A stretch of DNA of 64,000 bases, taken from NCBI GenBank assembly GCA_006546595.1, contig VIAD01000002.1:189510-253509 (forward strand), in the 5' to 3' direction. This DNA is from Moraxellaceae bacterium AER2_44_116 (GTDB lineage: Bacteria; Pseudomonadota; Gammaproteobacteria; Pseudomonadales; Moraxellaceae). Below are positions 24,812-33,349 of this stretch, piece by piece. Each line of letters opens with the position of its first letter. The stretch's first letter is position 1. The translations under genes and the position numbers were made by a program. The notes under the pieces were generated by a model. The model ran no database searches, was not told the DNA's origin, and saw only the letters and a program-made list of their open reading frames with translations.

Positions 24812-25954
24812 ATGACACAACAACTGTTTTTGGATTGGGTGTTTTTGTGGCGATTGGTTGGACAATCATCGTCGAGTATGCACAAATTACTCCGTTATTT
24901 TAGTGAGCCAACATTAGCTTTGGGCGCATCCGCGTCTGATTGGCAACAGGCAGGCATTTCCGATAAAGGTTTAGTCATTTATCGTGATTGGCAAAACGGC
25001 CATGACCAAGAGATTCAGCGCGACTTAGCCAAAGCCTTAAAAAGTATTGAGCAACAGCAGCAACAGGTCATTACGTTACACGATTCCCGTTATCCTTTAT
25101 TGCTGAAAGAAATTCCAGATGCGCCGCCGTTGTTATTTTGTCGTGGTGACGTGTCGCAATTATCATGGCCGCAAGTGGCAATGGTCGGTAGTCGTCGGCC
25201 TACACAAAATGGTCTAAAATTAGCCGAGCAATTTGCGAGTGAGCTATCTCAACGCGGTATTGCGATTACCAGTGGTTTGGCTTTGGGCATAGATGGCGCA
25301 GCACATTATGCGACGGTAAAAGCCAAAGGCATTACGTTGGCGGTATTAGGGACAGGGTTAAGTGAAATTTATCCGAAACAACATGTCACTTTGGCCGAGC
25401 AAATTGTGGCGAATGATGGTTTGTTAATCAGTGAGTTTTTACCACATACACCGCCGATTAATTATCATTTTCCGCGCCGTAATCGTATTATTAGCGGCTT
25501 AAGTTTGGGCGTGTTGGTGGTAGAAGCCGCTTTAGAAAGTGGTTCGTTGATTACAGCGCGTTTAGCGGCGGAGCAAAATCGAGAGGTTTGGGCGATTCCC
25601 AGTTCGGTATTTAATCCGCAAGCCAAAGGCTGTCATGCGTTAATTCGCCAAGGCGCAACCTTAGTTGAAGAGCCAAGTCATATTTTAGAAGATATCGCTT
25701 CGCGCTTAGGGCAGGCAAGAAGTGGCCATTTTGGTGGTATTGCGCCTATTATTGTCAATGAAAACAGTGAGATTAGCTTAGAAGCACAGCAGGTGTTGGC
25801 TGTTTTAGGTTGGCTAGTTCAGCATTTTGATGCCCTTATTGAACAAGGTTCATGGGATGCCGCGAGCTTGGCAGGGTTGTTAATGGAGTTGGAATTGGCA
25901 GGGCGAATTGCCACTGTTTCGGGTGGTTATGAACAATTAAAAAGTGGTAGCTAA
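24812..25954 (+). CDS. dprA: DNA processing protein DprA (Smf)
   Basis: A 380-residue protein that loads RecA on incoming single-stranded DNA in natural transformation. It has an N-terminal helical region, then the Rossmann-like core with MVGSRRPTQNGLKLAEQF, ITSGLALGIDGAAH, GTGLSEIYPKQH and LSLGVLVVEAALESGSLITA, and a C-terminal winged-helix-like part. AAGGAATC precedes the ATG at 24812 (the frame opens earlier at 24797). Its stop overlaps the next start (TAATG). Confidence 0.95.
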   Translation: MTQQLFLDWVFLWRLVGQSSSSMHKLLRYFSEPTLALGASASDWQQAGISDKGLVIYRDWQNGHDQEIQRDLAKALKSIEQQQQQVITLHDSRYPLLLKEIPDAPPLLFCRGDVSQLSWPQVAMVGSRRPTQNGLKLAEQFASELSQRGIAITSGLALGIDGAAHYATVKAKGITLAVLGTGLSEIYPKQHVTLAEQIVANDGLLISEFLPHTPPINYHFPRRNRIISGLSLGVLVVEAALESGSLITARLAAEQNREVWAIPSSVFNPQAKGCHALIRQGATLVEEPSHILEDIASRLGQARSGHFGGIAPIIVNENSEISLEAQQVLAVLGWLVQHFDALIEQGSWDAASLAGLLMELELAGRIATVSGGYEQLKSGS

Positions 25955-26529
25955 TGATCTATCTCTCCTCTATGCATGTCGAAACAGCGGTTTCTACCCT
26001 AAAGCAAGGCGGTATTCTCGCCTATCCCACCGAAGCTGTTTGGGGTTTAGGTTGCGACCCCTTTAATCAACAAGCGGTATTAAAACTCCTCGCGCTGAAA
26101 CAACGGCCTATGGCTAAAGGCTTGATTCTAATAGCCGCCAATGTCGAGCAAGTTGAGCCTTATCTACAATTACTCAGCTCGCAAGAGCGTGAGCGTGTTA
26201 TCGAAACATGGCAAAACAGCAAGCAACCAACGACATGGGTCGTGCCCGTTAATCCCGATTTTCCGCAATGGGTTCGGGGCGAGCATTTAAGTGTGGCCAT
26301 TCGTGTTAGCGCACATCCGCCTGTACAAGCCGTGTGTTCCGCTTTTGGTGGCGCAATTATTTCTACCAGTGCCAATATCACAGGTCAGCCAACCGCATTA
26401 ACCGCCGAGCAAATTGTCACTATCTTTGCCGATGGGATAGACTATATCTTGCCCGCATCCTTAGGCGGTCAAAAAAATCCTTCGCAAATTCGGGATGCCC
26501 GAACGGGCGCTGTGTTACGTCCTTCTTAA
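25954..26529 (+). CDS. tsaC: Threonylcarbamoyl-AMP synthase
   Basis: A 191-residue YrdC/Sua5-type enzyme that makes threonylcarbamoyl-adenylate for the t6A modification of tRNA. It shows AYPTEAVWGLGCDPFN, LKQRPMAKGLILIAA and STSANITGQP of the nucleotide pocket. It overlaps dprA by one base; an internal Met at 25972 (MHVETAVSTLKQGG) is an alternative start closer to typical relatives. Confidence 0.93.
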   Translation: MIYLSSMHVETAVSTLKQGGILAYPTEAVWGLGCDPFNQQAVLKLLALKQRPMAKGLILIAANVEQVEPYLQLLSSQERERVIETWQNSKQPTTWVVPVNPDFPQWVRGEHLSVAIRVSAHPPVQAVCSAFGGAIISTSANITGQPTALTAEQIVTIFADGIDYILPASLGGQKNPSQIRDARTGAVLRPS

Positions 26530-26543
26530 TTAGAGTCTGTGTT

Positions 26544-27455
26544 ATGTCTTCTTTGAGTCCTGATTTAGCCGCCGTCAAAGTGTTTTTATTATCGTTGCAA
26601 GACCATATTTGCCAACAGCTAGTAGCTGAAGATGGCGGTAGTTTTCGTGAAGATACGTGGCAGCGTGCCGAAGGCGGTGGAGGTCGGTCACGGGTATTAG
26701 AAAATGGCACAGTGATAGAAAAAGGTGGCGTGAACTTCTCTCACGTCTATGGTGGAAAATTACCGCCATCGGCAACGGCACATCGGCCAGAATTAGCAGG
26801 ACGTTCTTTTCAAGCGATGGGCGTGTCTTTAGTTATCCATCCCAAAAACCCCTACGCGCCAACATCTCACGCCAATGTTCGTATTTTTGTCGCGGAAAAA
26901 GAAGGTGAAACGCCCGTTTGGTGGGTGGGTGGCGGCTTTGATTTAACGCCGTATTATGGTTTTGTTGAAGATTGCCAAGAATGGCACAGCAATGCAAAAG
27001 CCATCTGCGAGCCATTTGGTGTAGAGGTTTATCCTAAATATAAAAAATGGTGTGACGATTATTTTTACCTCAAGCATCGTCAAGAGCCTCGGGGTATTGG
27101 TGGTTTATTTTTTGATGATTTAAACGAATGGGGTTTTGACCGTTGTTTTGATTTTATTAAAGCAGTGGGTATGGGTTATATCCAAGCCTATCAACCGATT
27201 TTAGCGCGGCGTAAAAATACCCCTTATGGCGAACGTGAGCGTAATTTTCAACTATATCGTCGTGGCCGTTATGTCGAGTTTAACCTCGTTTATGACCGAG
27301 GTACGATTTTTGGTTTACAAACGGGTGGCCGTACCGAATCCATTTTAATGTCCCTGCCGAATTTAGTGGCGTGGCATTATGACTATCAGGCCGAAACGGA
27401 TTCGGTTGAGTCGCGTTTTGTGCAGGATTTTTTATCCGCAAGAGAGTGGGTGTGA
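26544..27455 (+). CDS. hemF: Oxygen-dependent coproporphyrinogen III oxidase
   Basis: A 303-residue enzyme that turns coproporphyrinogen III into protoporphyrinogen IX in heme synthesis and needs O2. Conserved stretches: GGGGRSRVLENG, VIHPKNPYAPTSHAN, WWVGGGFDLTPYY, PRGIGGLFFDDL and RRGRYVEFNLVYDRGTIFGL. The start at 26544 (MSSLSPDLAAVK) fits the family; the frame runs upstream into tsaC without meaning. It overlaps aroE by one base. It implies aerobic growth. Confidence 0.96.
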   Translation: MSSLSPDLAAVKVFLLSLQDHICQQLVAEDGGSFREDTWQRAEGGGGRSRVLENGTVIEKGGVNFSHVYGGKLPPSATAHRPELAGRSFQAMGVSLVIHPKNPYAPTSHANVRIFVAEKEGETPVWWVGGGFDLTPYYGFVEDCQEWHSNAKAICEPFGVEVYPKYKKWCDDYFYLKHRQEPRGIGGLFFDDLNEWGFDRCFDFIKAVGMGYIQAYQPILARRKNTPYGERERNFQLYRRGRYVEFNLVYDRGTIFGLQTGGRTESILMSLPNLVAWHYDYQAETDSVESRFVQDFLSAREWV

Positions 27456-28294
27456 TGACGAATCCTGACCGATATGCGGTGATTGGCAATCCGATAGGCC
27501 ATACTCGCTCACCACGCATACACACGATATTTGCCAAGTTAACGGGCGAAAATTTGACCTATGAAGCGATTTTGTCTCCCGTGGATGACTTTCAACAGGT
27601 GGTTGCTGATTTTTTTGCGGATACCTGTGCCAAAGGATTAAATGTCACTCTGCCGTTTAAAGAGCAAGCGTATGCCTTGTGTGATGTGAAGTCATTACGC
27701 GCCACGCAAGCAGGGGCGGTAAACACCTTAATGAAAGGTAAAGATGGTCGTCTTTATGGCGATAATACCGATGGCGTGGGATTAGTGCGTGATATGACGC
27801 AAAACCTTGATTGGACATTAGCAGGCAAACGTATTCTAGTGGTTGGTGCGGGTGGTGCGGTGAGAGGCGTATTGGGCGTATTATTAGCAGCCAAACCCGC
27901 ACAATTGTTGATCGCTAATCGTACACACAGTAAAGCTCAAGCATTGGCTGATATTTTTCAAGAATATGGGCAGATCACAGCGATCCGTTTTGAAGATATT
28001 GCGCCACACAGTATTGATGTCGTGATTAATGGTTCATCGGCATCGTTAATGGGTGAGTTACCGCCATTAGGAGCAGATATTTTGGCAGCAGGTGCTTGCG
28101 CTTACGATATGGCCTATGGCAAGCCCAAATTACCCTTTTTAGAATGGGCAACAGCACAACAAGCCACCACCAGTGATGGACTAGGAATGTTAATTGAGCA
28201 AGCGGCGGAAAGTTTTTTTATTTGGCGTGGCGTACGTGTCACAACCGCAGATTTGTTGGCAGAAATACGGCAAGAGCTACATTCGTCTTATTAG
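27455..28294 (+). CDS. aroE: Shikimate dehydrogenase
   Basis: A 279-residue NADPH enzyme that reduces 3-dehydroshikimate. It has the substrate domain NPIGHTRSPRIH and NVTLPFKEQAY with the catalytic Lys, DNTDGVGLVRD, the Rossmann VVGAGGAVRGV and NRTHSKA. It starts at the ATG overlapping the hemF stop (TGATG). Last gene of the dprA-tsaC-hemF-aroE run. Confidence 0.95.
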   Translation: MTNPDRYAVIGNPIGHTRSPRIHTIFAKLTGENLTYEAILSPVDDFQQVVADFFADTCAKGLNVTLPFKEQAYALCDVKSLRATQAGAVNTLMKGKDGRLYGDNTDGVGLVRDMTQNLDWTLAGKRILVVGAGGAVRGVLGVLLAAKPAQLLIANRTHSKAQALADIFQEYGQITAIRFEDIAPHSIDVVINGSSASLMGELPPLGADILAAGACAYDMAYGKPKLPFLEWATAQQATTSDGLGMLIEQAAESFFIWRGVRVTTADLLAEIRQELHSSY

Positions 28295-28321
28295 GCTCTG
28301 TTGGCATTTGTAAACAAATCC

Positions 28322-28369
28322 TTCGACTCTGCTCAGAGAGCGTCTTAACGTTGGCTGAGCGGAGTTGAA
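28322..28369. repeat. Dispersed palindromic repeat (TTCGACTCCGCTCAG type)
   Basis: ttcgactctgctcag and ctgagcggagttgaa face each other across 18 bases. Same family as the elements at 46933-46984 and 57506-57597. Confidence 0.75.
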
Positions 28370-28420
28370 GCCAAGCCGTTTTTGATGTGATTAATGGTAA
28401 GTACCCAAACTAAAGTTTCA

Positions 28421-28483
28421 CCGTTTATGGTGAGCCTGTCGAACCATTGGCACAGAACACTTCGACAAGCTCAGTGCGAACGG
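28421..28483. repeat. Dispersed palindromic repeat (TTCGACAAGCTCAG type)
   Basis: gtgagcctgtcgaa and ttcgacaagctcag face each other across 21 bases, with outer ccgttt / gaacgg. Together with the element at 28322 it fills the gap between aroE and the START gene cluster; I see no gene in this gap. Confidence 0.75.
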
Positions 28484-28609
28484 AAATACAGACAAACTTA
28501 CGTGTGTGTACTTATATTCAGAACGAAAAACTATCTAAACATTGAAGTGTCAACAGAGCCTAGGTTTAATGATGACAAAGAAGACACGATATTTTTAGAC
28601 TCTTATAAA

Positions 28610-29341
28610 TCAATAATCGCTGTCATCATAAACGGGAAATGGTAGTGGTTTTTTGCTGTTACGATACTCATCACGACTAAGCATACGTTGGAAGTTGCGA
28701 ATGACGGAATAAGGTGCGGCGCGTTGGATAAAATTGGTCGCCCAAACGGGGACACCGCTGCCACCGGGATCAAAATACCCTTCAGCAACAACTTGGATTT
28801 TGCCATGTGGTAATGGTGAAAACTTGATACTAATGTCTTCAGCAGGCATTCTGACTAATGGCGGTGCGACAGGTAAAAAGTTAGGTAACGCAGTGACTTT
28901 TAAAGTGATAGACCGTTTAACTTTGGTTTGTGGTTCAATAATACATTGCAAGACGACATCACGGTCAGCAAGTCCTTGTGGGGCTTCGTGAATAAAATAC
29001 ACAATAAATTCGGTATTAGACGGTTGTTTTAACAAACGAGATTCACGCGTTTTCCAATACCATTTGGTGTAGTTATCAAAATCCAATAGCACAGTGGCTA
29101 GGGTTTGCATCGGTGCTTCTAATACGGCTTCAATCTTAAACGAGCGGTATTGTTTGCCATCTTCTAAGCGGAGATATGTTTTAATTTGACGTAAACGGTC
29201 GTCTTTGGTCAATATCCATTCACGACTCACGGTGGGGCGTAATTCTTCTAATTCGTCATTGTTGGCGGCACTGGCGTTATTTAAGCCAAGCGTAACACTC
29301 AAAAACATGGCCAAAAAGCCTTGTAGCATGGGCTGCAACAT
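28610..29341 (-). CDS. Exported START-domain protein, paralogue 1
   Basis: A 243-residue protein with an N-terminal signal peptide ending near NNASA-AN, then a START (SRPBCC-fold) lipid-binding domain over the whole mature chain. The family signature shared with the next four genes is visible: LEDGKQYRSFKIEAV, a W-W-KTRESRL stretch, H.AP.GL.DRDV, PPLVRMPAED and EGYFDPGG. Here the usual PYGLPDRD reads PQGLADRD. START domains enclose one lipid or sterol-like ligand in a deep pocket; the periplasmic ligand of these proteins is unknown. Last gene of the array. The ribosome site is weak. Confidence 0.85.
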   Translation of the reverse strand: MLQPMLQGFLAMFLSVTLGLNNASAANNDELEELRPTVSREWILTKDDRLRQIKTYLRLEDGKQYRSFKIEAVLEAPMQTLATVLLDFDNYTKWYWKTRESRLLKQPSNTEFIVYFIHEAPQGLADRDVVLQCIIEPQTKVKRSITLKVTALPNFLPVAPPLVRMPAEDISIKFSPLPHGKIQVVAEGYFDPGGSGVPVWATNFIQRAAPYSVIRNFQRMLSRDEYRNSKKPLPFPVYDDSDY

Positions 29342-29654
29342 CGTTTTTTCTCGTTTTGATGTTCACATTAAGCAATGGGGTTAGATAGCATCTGGGTTTT
29401 TAGTCGCGTGAAAGACTAACACAATATGGTTGTTTGATGGGATTGATCAGTAGTTTTTGTTTGACTTTGCTTGGTTCTGTTGCCGTTTTGAGTTTTGCAG
29501 CGTCCCCCTTTGGTAAACGAAGGGGGATTGAGGCTCATGCGAGTTGAGTAGAGTCGAGGCCAATCCTTTTTTGCCGTCATCTCATGTTGATTTTTTAGGC
29601 AAAACAACCAAATGTCGTTAGGCAAGGGCAGTGATTGTGCCCATCATCGTGTTG

Positions 29655-30386
29655 TTACAAGTAATCCCCGTAATCATAGACAGAAAATGCCAGTGGCTTT
29701 TTGTTTTTACGGTATTCATCACGCTCAACCATACGTTGTAAGCCCAAGGTAACGGAATAGGGAGCAGTGCGTTGCACAAAGTTGGCAGCCCAAATAGGCA
29801 CTGTGCCACCTGCATCGAAATAACCTTCGGCTTCAAATTGTATTTTACCATTGGGCAGAGGTGAGAATTTAACCTGCATATCTTCTGCGGGCATGCGGAC
29901 TAAAGGGGGTTTGGCAGCCATAAAGTCAGGCATTGCTTTCACTCTCAGTGTGGCATAGCGTTTGGTCTTTGTTTGTGGCTCAACGATACCATGCAAGATC
30001 ACATCACGATCAGGAAGTCCATAGGGAGCTTCATGTACCATATAAACAATAAATTCTGTTGGCGATATTTGCTTGATTAAGCGAGACTCACGCGTTTTCC
30101 AGTACCATTTAGTGTAACTCTCGAAATCTAATAATACCCGTGTTAATGGCTCAACGGGGGAGTCTAATATGGCTTCAATTTTGAAGGAGCGATACTGCTT
30201 ACCATCTTCTAACCGAGCATAGGTTTTGATATTCCGTAGGCGGTCGTTTTTCATTAACACCCATTCATTACCGAGTTTGGTTCTTAAATCATCAATATCG
30301 TTTTCAGCATAGACAGGATGATTAAACGTAACCAATATCAACAGTAAAGACAGGACAATAAAGCGTAAGGGAAACAATAGTGACAT
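29655..30386 (-). CDS. Exported START-domain protein, paralogue 2
   Basis: A 243-residue paralogue. Start chosen at MSLLFPLRFIVLSLL (30386); the frame extends to 30419 but lacks a ribosome site there. The hydrophobic signal ends near PVYA-EN. The core shows LEDGKQYRSFKIEAI, WYWKTRESRLIKQ, PYGLPDRDV, RMPAEDMQVKFSPLPNGKIQ and EGYFDAGG (Ala where its sisters have Pro). It is closest by eye to paralogue 1. The 313-base gap on its downstream side holds no visible gene, so each paralogue may have its own promoter. Confidence 0.87.
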   Translation of the reverse strand: MSLLFPLRFIVLSLLLILVTFNHPVYAENDIDDLRTKLGNEWVLMKNDRLRNIKTYARLEDGKQYRSFKIEAILDSPVEPLTRVLLDFESYTKWYWKTRESRLIKQISPTEFIVYMVHEAPYGLPDRDVILHGIVEPQTKTKRYATLRVKAMPDFMAAKPPLVRMPAEDMQVKFSPLPNGKIQFEAEGYFDAGGTVPIWAANFVQRTAPYSVTLGLQRMVERDEYRKNKKPLAFSVYDYGDYL

Positions 30387-30609
30387 AACCAATTTCTCTT
30401 TTTTTGTGGCTATCGGCATGGGGATGTGTAAAAACGTTACCGATAGGACTGCATGTATTATGAACAGGAGTCTATAAAAGACTAAAAAACAACCATGAGT
30501 AATGGCCGAAAATTTTTTATTATCGTTTTTTTGGTCAATTTGAGAGGTGTGTCACATTTTTCAATTGTTTTTTGTGATTATGCAGATGAGGTGGTGGGTT
30601 GCTTTAATA

Positions 30610-30630
30610 GGGCGATGGAGAGCATCGCCC
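30610..30630 (-). terminator. Hairpin downstream of START paralogue 3
   Basis: gggcgatg / catcgccc with a 5-base loop, 28 bases after the stop of the minus-strand gene. The T tract on that strand is weak (tattaaa), so it is a tentative call. Confidence 0.5.
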
Positions 30631-30657
30631 GTATTTTAATTATCCAAAAGCTAACAG

Positions 30658-31380
30658 TTATTTGTAGTCTTTGAACTCATAGATCTCGAACGGTAATGGT
30701 GTTTTTGCTTTGAGATATTCTTCTTTTTCAGTCATGCGTTGCAATGCCAACATGACAGCATAGGGGGCACTACGCTGAACAAAATTGGCAGCCCACGCAG
30801 GAACAACGCCACCAGGGTCAAAATAGCCTTCGGTAACCATTTCAACTTTATTATCGCCGATGGGGGTAAATTTAATATGAATCTCTTCCGCAACCATCCG
30901 TACTAACGGCGGTTTAGTGGGGAGCATATTAGGAACAGCAGTCACTTTCAGAGTGACGTAATGTTTATTTTTGGTTTGTGGATCAATCGTCCCTTTAATT
31001 ACCGTGTCACGATCAGGTAAGCCATAGGGCGCATCATGCACCATGTAAACAAAATATTCGGTGGGAGAACCTTGACGAATTAATTTCGACTCGCGTGTTT
31101 TCCAAAACCAACGGGTATAGTGGTCAAAGTCAAGTAAGACGCGGGCAACCGCTTCTACGGGAGCATCTAATATAGCTTCTACTTTGAACGAACGATAGCG
31201 TTTACCATCTTCTAAGCGGGCATACGTTTTAAGATTACGCATACGGTCATTTTTGACCAGTTGCCACTCATTATTGAGTTGGCTACGAAAGTCATTAAGA
31301 TCATCTTCGGCATAACTGGGTATGGCGGAAAATAATAAAGAGCTAGTGAGCGTTACCGCGATGAGTGCTTTTCTTAGCAT
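30658..31380 (-). CDS. Exported START-domain protein, paralogue 3
   Basis: A 240-residue paralogue starting MLRKALIAVTLTSSLLFSAI (31380, with AGGAAA 9 bases upstream; the frame opens at 31410). The signal peptide ends at SYA-ED. Shared motifs: LEDGKRYRSFKVEAI, WFWKTRESKLIRQ, PYGLPDRDTVI, RMVAEEIHIKFTPIGDNKVE, EGYFDPGG and NFVQRSAPYAV. It ends in FEIYEFKDYK. Ligand unknown; same predicted periplasmic lipid-binding role as its neighbours. Confidence 0.87.
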   Translation of the reverse strand: MLRKALIAVTLTSSLLFSAIPSYAEDDLNDFRSQLNNEWQLVKNDRMRNLKTYARLEDGKRYRSFKVEAILDAPVEAVARVLLDFDHYTRWFWKTRESKLIRQGSPTEYFVYMVHDAPYGLPDRDTVIKGTIDPQTKNKHYVTLKVTAVPNMLPTKPPLVRMVAEEIHIKFTPIGDNKVEMVTEGYFDPGGVVPAWAANFVQRSAPYAVMLALQRMTEKEEYLKAKTPLPFEIYEFKDYK

Positions 31381-31642
31381 TGTTGTTTTTCCTAATAAAA
31401 AGACTTTCACAAAAACATGGTAGAACGTTAGCTCCGTGATGATGAGAGACGTTCATCTGTGGACATGTATCTTACTGCTTGTTTTCGTGTGATATTAACG
31501 CTGCTGAGTGTTTATTAGACTCCAATCTTATCGTGTTTATGGGCAATTGTCATAATAGCACACAAAAAAGAAGCATTTTGACTGAGCTAGAGTGCAGCCC
31601 CCTCCATTGCTACTGAGTATAGAAGGGGCTTTATTTGAGCGG

Positions 31643-32368
31643 TTAAGGTAAATTGTCGGCGTTATAAACAGCAAAAGGGAGGGGGGCTTGGCTGTTAATT
31701 AAATCATCTTGTTTTAAGCGACGACTCATACCTAGCAAGGTTGAGTAGGGAGCATTACGTTGGACGAAGTTGATAGACCATGATGGCATTGCTCCACCTG
31801 GATCAACATAACCTTCGTTAATCACGTGTAGTTTGCCATTGGGTAATGGAGTAATTTTGGCTGACATATCTTCAGCAAGCATCCGTACATATGGTGGTCT
31901 CTCGGGGGCATAATCGGGCACGGCATTAAAGCGCACAGTTAAAAAGGGACGATTCGCACTTTGAGGCTCAATCACCATGCGTAAAATAATATCTCGGTCA
32001 GGTACGCCATAAGGCGCATCGTGGGTGACATAAAAGAAATATTCGGTGGGTGATACTTTTTTCAGGAGTTTGGATTCGAGTACTTGCCAAGACCATTTTT
32101 TATAACTTTCAAAGTCTGTAATCATGCGGACGAAAGAGGCCATGTCACCGTCTAATGTGGCTTCAACTTTGAAAGAGCGAAAGCGTTTGCCATCTTCTTG
32201 TTTGGCAAAGGTTTTTAGGTTGTGACGTTGATCATTTTTGACCATTGTCCATTGGTTGGTAAGTTTGGTTTGTAATTCATCCAAATCGTCGTCTTTGGCT
32301 GCTTGCGCTGAACTTGTTGCAAACAATAAACACAACGGTAGAGCCAATAACTTTAGGGACTTACGCAT
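31643..32368 (-). CDS. Exported START-domain protein, paralogue 4
   Basis: A 241-residue paralogue: signal peptide MRKSLKLLALPLCLLFATSS, cleavage near AQA-AK. The core is more diverged: KQEDGKRFRSFKVEAT, WSWQVLESKLLKK in place of the WYWKTRESRL stretch, PYGVPDRDIIL, VRMLAEDMSAKITPLPNGK and EGYVDPGG. GGAG lies 10 bases before the ATG. About 230 bases separate it from paralogue 3; they contain a possible GC-rich hairpin and no gene. Confidence 0.87.
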   Translation of the reverse strand: MRKSLKLLALPLCLLFATSSAQAAKDDDLDELQTKLTNQWTMVKNDQRHNLKTFAKQEDGKRFRSFKVEATLDGDMASFVRMITDFESYKKWSWQVLESKLLKKVSPTEYFFYVTHDAPYGVPDRDIILRMVIEPQSANRPFLTVRFNAVPDYAPERPPYVRMLAEDMSAKITPLPNGKLHVINEGYVDPGGAMPSWSINFVQRNAPYSTLLGMSRRLKQDDLINSQAPLPFAVYNADNLP

Positions 32369-32557
32369 AACAAGGTTGCTCCGTTATTGTTATTGCTATT
32401 TTTATATGTCACAGCTGGTTAGTAAAAAATAGCCGTGATTATTAGGACACTGTACGATAAATTTTTTTTATACATACGAGTATCTTTGTTGAGAATAGAC
32501 GTAATTGGCTAAAAATCAATAGACATTAATGAGAAGCAATAGGCAGTTTTCTTATTA

Positions 32558-33274
32558 TTATTCGGTGAAATTATAAATGGGAAAGGGGATACTTGTCTTG
32601 CTAAGGCGATACTCATCAAGCTGTACCATGCGTTGTAAGCCTAATAAAATGCTATAAGGTGCGCTGCGTTGAATGAGGTTGTTTGCCCATGTGGGAATTT
32701 TGCCACTCGGGTCAATATAACCTTCGGCTTCTAACAACACTTGATTGTCTGGAAAGGGCGATATTTTAATACGCATATTTTCTGCGGTCATACGAATTAA
32801 CGGTGGTTTTAACGGCAACATATTGGGTTCAGAAGTGATAATGAGACTAATAAACTTGCGGGTACTGGTTTGTGGCTCAATAACGGCACGTAAAATCACA
32901 TCACGGTCAGGTAAACCGTAAGGCGCACGATGCACCATATAAAAATAATAGTCTGTGGCCGCGTCTTTGCGTAGTAGCTTGGCCTCACGGACTTCCCAAT
33001 ACCAGCGACCATAATTTTCAAAATCTAACAATACGCGAGTGATGGTTTCAAGAGAGGTATTCATCACTGCTTCGACTTTAAATGAGCGAAATCGTTTGCC
33101 ATCTTCTTGTTTAGCATAGGTTTTAATGTTGTGGAGGCGGTCATTTCTGACTTGAGTCCACTCATTCGTCAATTTGACTCTAAACTCTTCTAAGTCGTCA
33201 TCTAAAGCATGAGCGGTTGTTGCTGCATGTGCCATGACGATAGAAGTGCCAATCAATAGGGCACGTTTCCACAT
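32558..33274 (-). CDS. Exported START-domain protein, paralogue 5
   Basis: A 238-residue paralogue, first in the direction of transcription. Signal peptide MWKRALLIGTSIVMAHAATT, cleavage near AHA-LD. Core: KQEDGKRFRSFKVEAV, WYWEVREAKLLRK, PYGLPDRDVIL, IRMTAENMRIKISPFP and EGYIDPSGK. An AGGAG box sits 7 bases before the ATG, the best ribosome site of the five. It shares KQEDGKRFRSFKVEA with paralogue 4, so those two form a subgroup. Confidence 0.87.
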   Translation of the reverse strand: MWKRALLIGTSIVMAHAATTAHALDDDLEEFRVKLTNEWTQVRNDRLHNIKTYAKQEDGKRFRSFKVEAVMNTSLETITRVLLDFENYGRWYWEVREAKLLRKDAATDYYFYMVHRAPYGLPDRDVILRAVIEPQTSTRKFISLIITSEPNMLPLKPPLIRMTAENMRIKISPFPDNQVLLEAEGYIDPSGKIPTWANNLIQRSAPYSILLGLQRMVQLDEYRLSKTSIPFPIYNFTE

Positions 33275-33307
33275 TAAGCATCTCCTGAATATTGTTGTTT
33301 TTATATT

Positions 33308-33338
33308 GCGCGAGAGACGGTGATAAGCCGTCCCTGCG
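33308..33338 (-). other. GC-rich hairpin between an acyl-CoA dehydrogenase and the START array
   Basis: gcgc...gacgg / ccgtc...gcgc can fold into an imperfect hairpin with a 7-base loop. It lies after the dehydrogenase stop and before the START paralogue 5 start. No T tract follows, so it may be a small repeat or an RNA 3'-end stabiliser. Confidence 0.4.
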
Positions 33339-33349
33339 CTTTCATGAGA

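Noticed and set aside
26334..26543. Upstream extension of hemF
   Set aside because: These codons overlap tsaC in another frame and are not HemF-like; the Met at 26544 fits the family.
28394..28645. 83-codon open frame between aroE and the START genes
   Set aside because: It translates a dispersed palindromic repeat and runs into the antisense of START paralogue 1.
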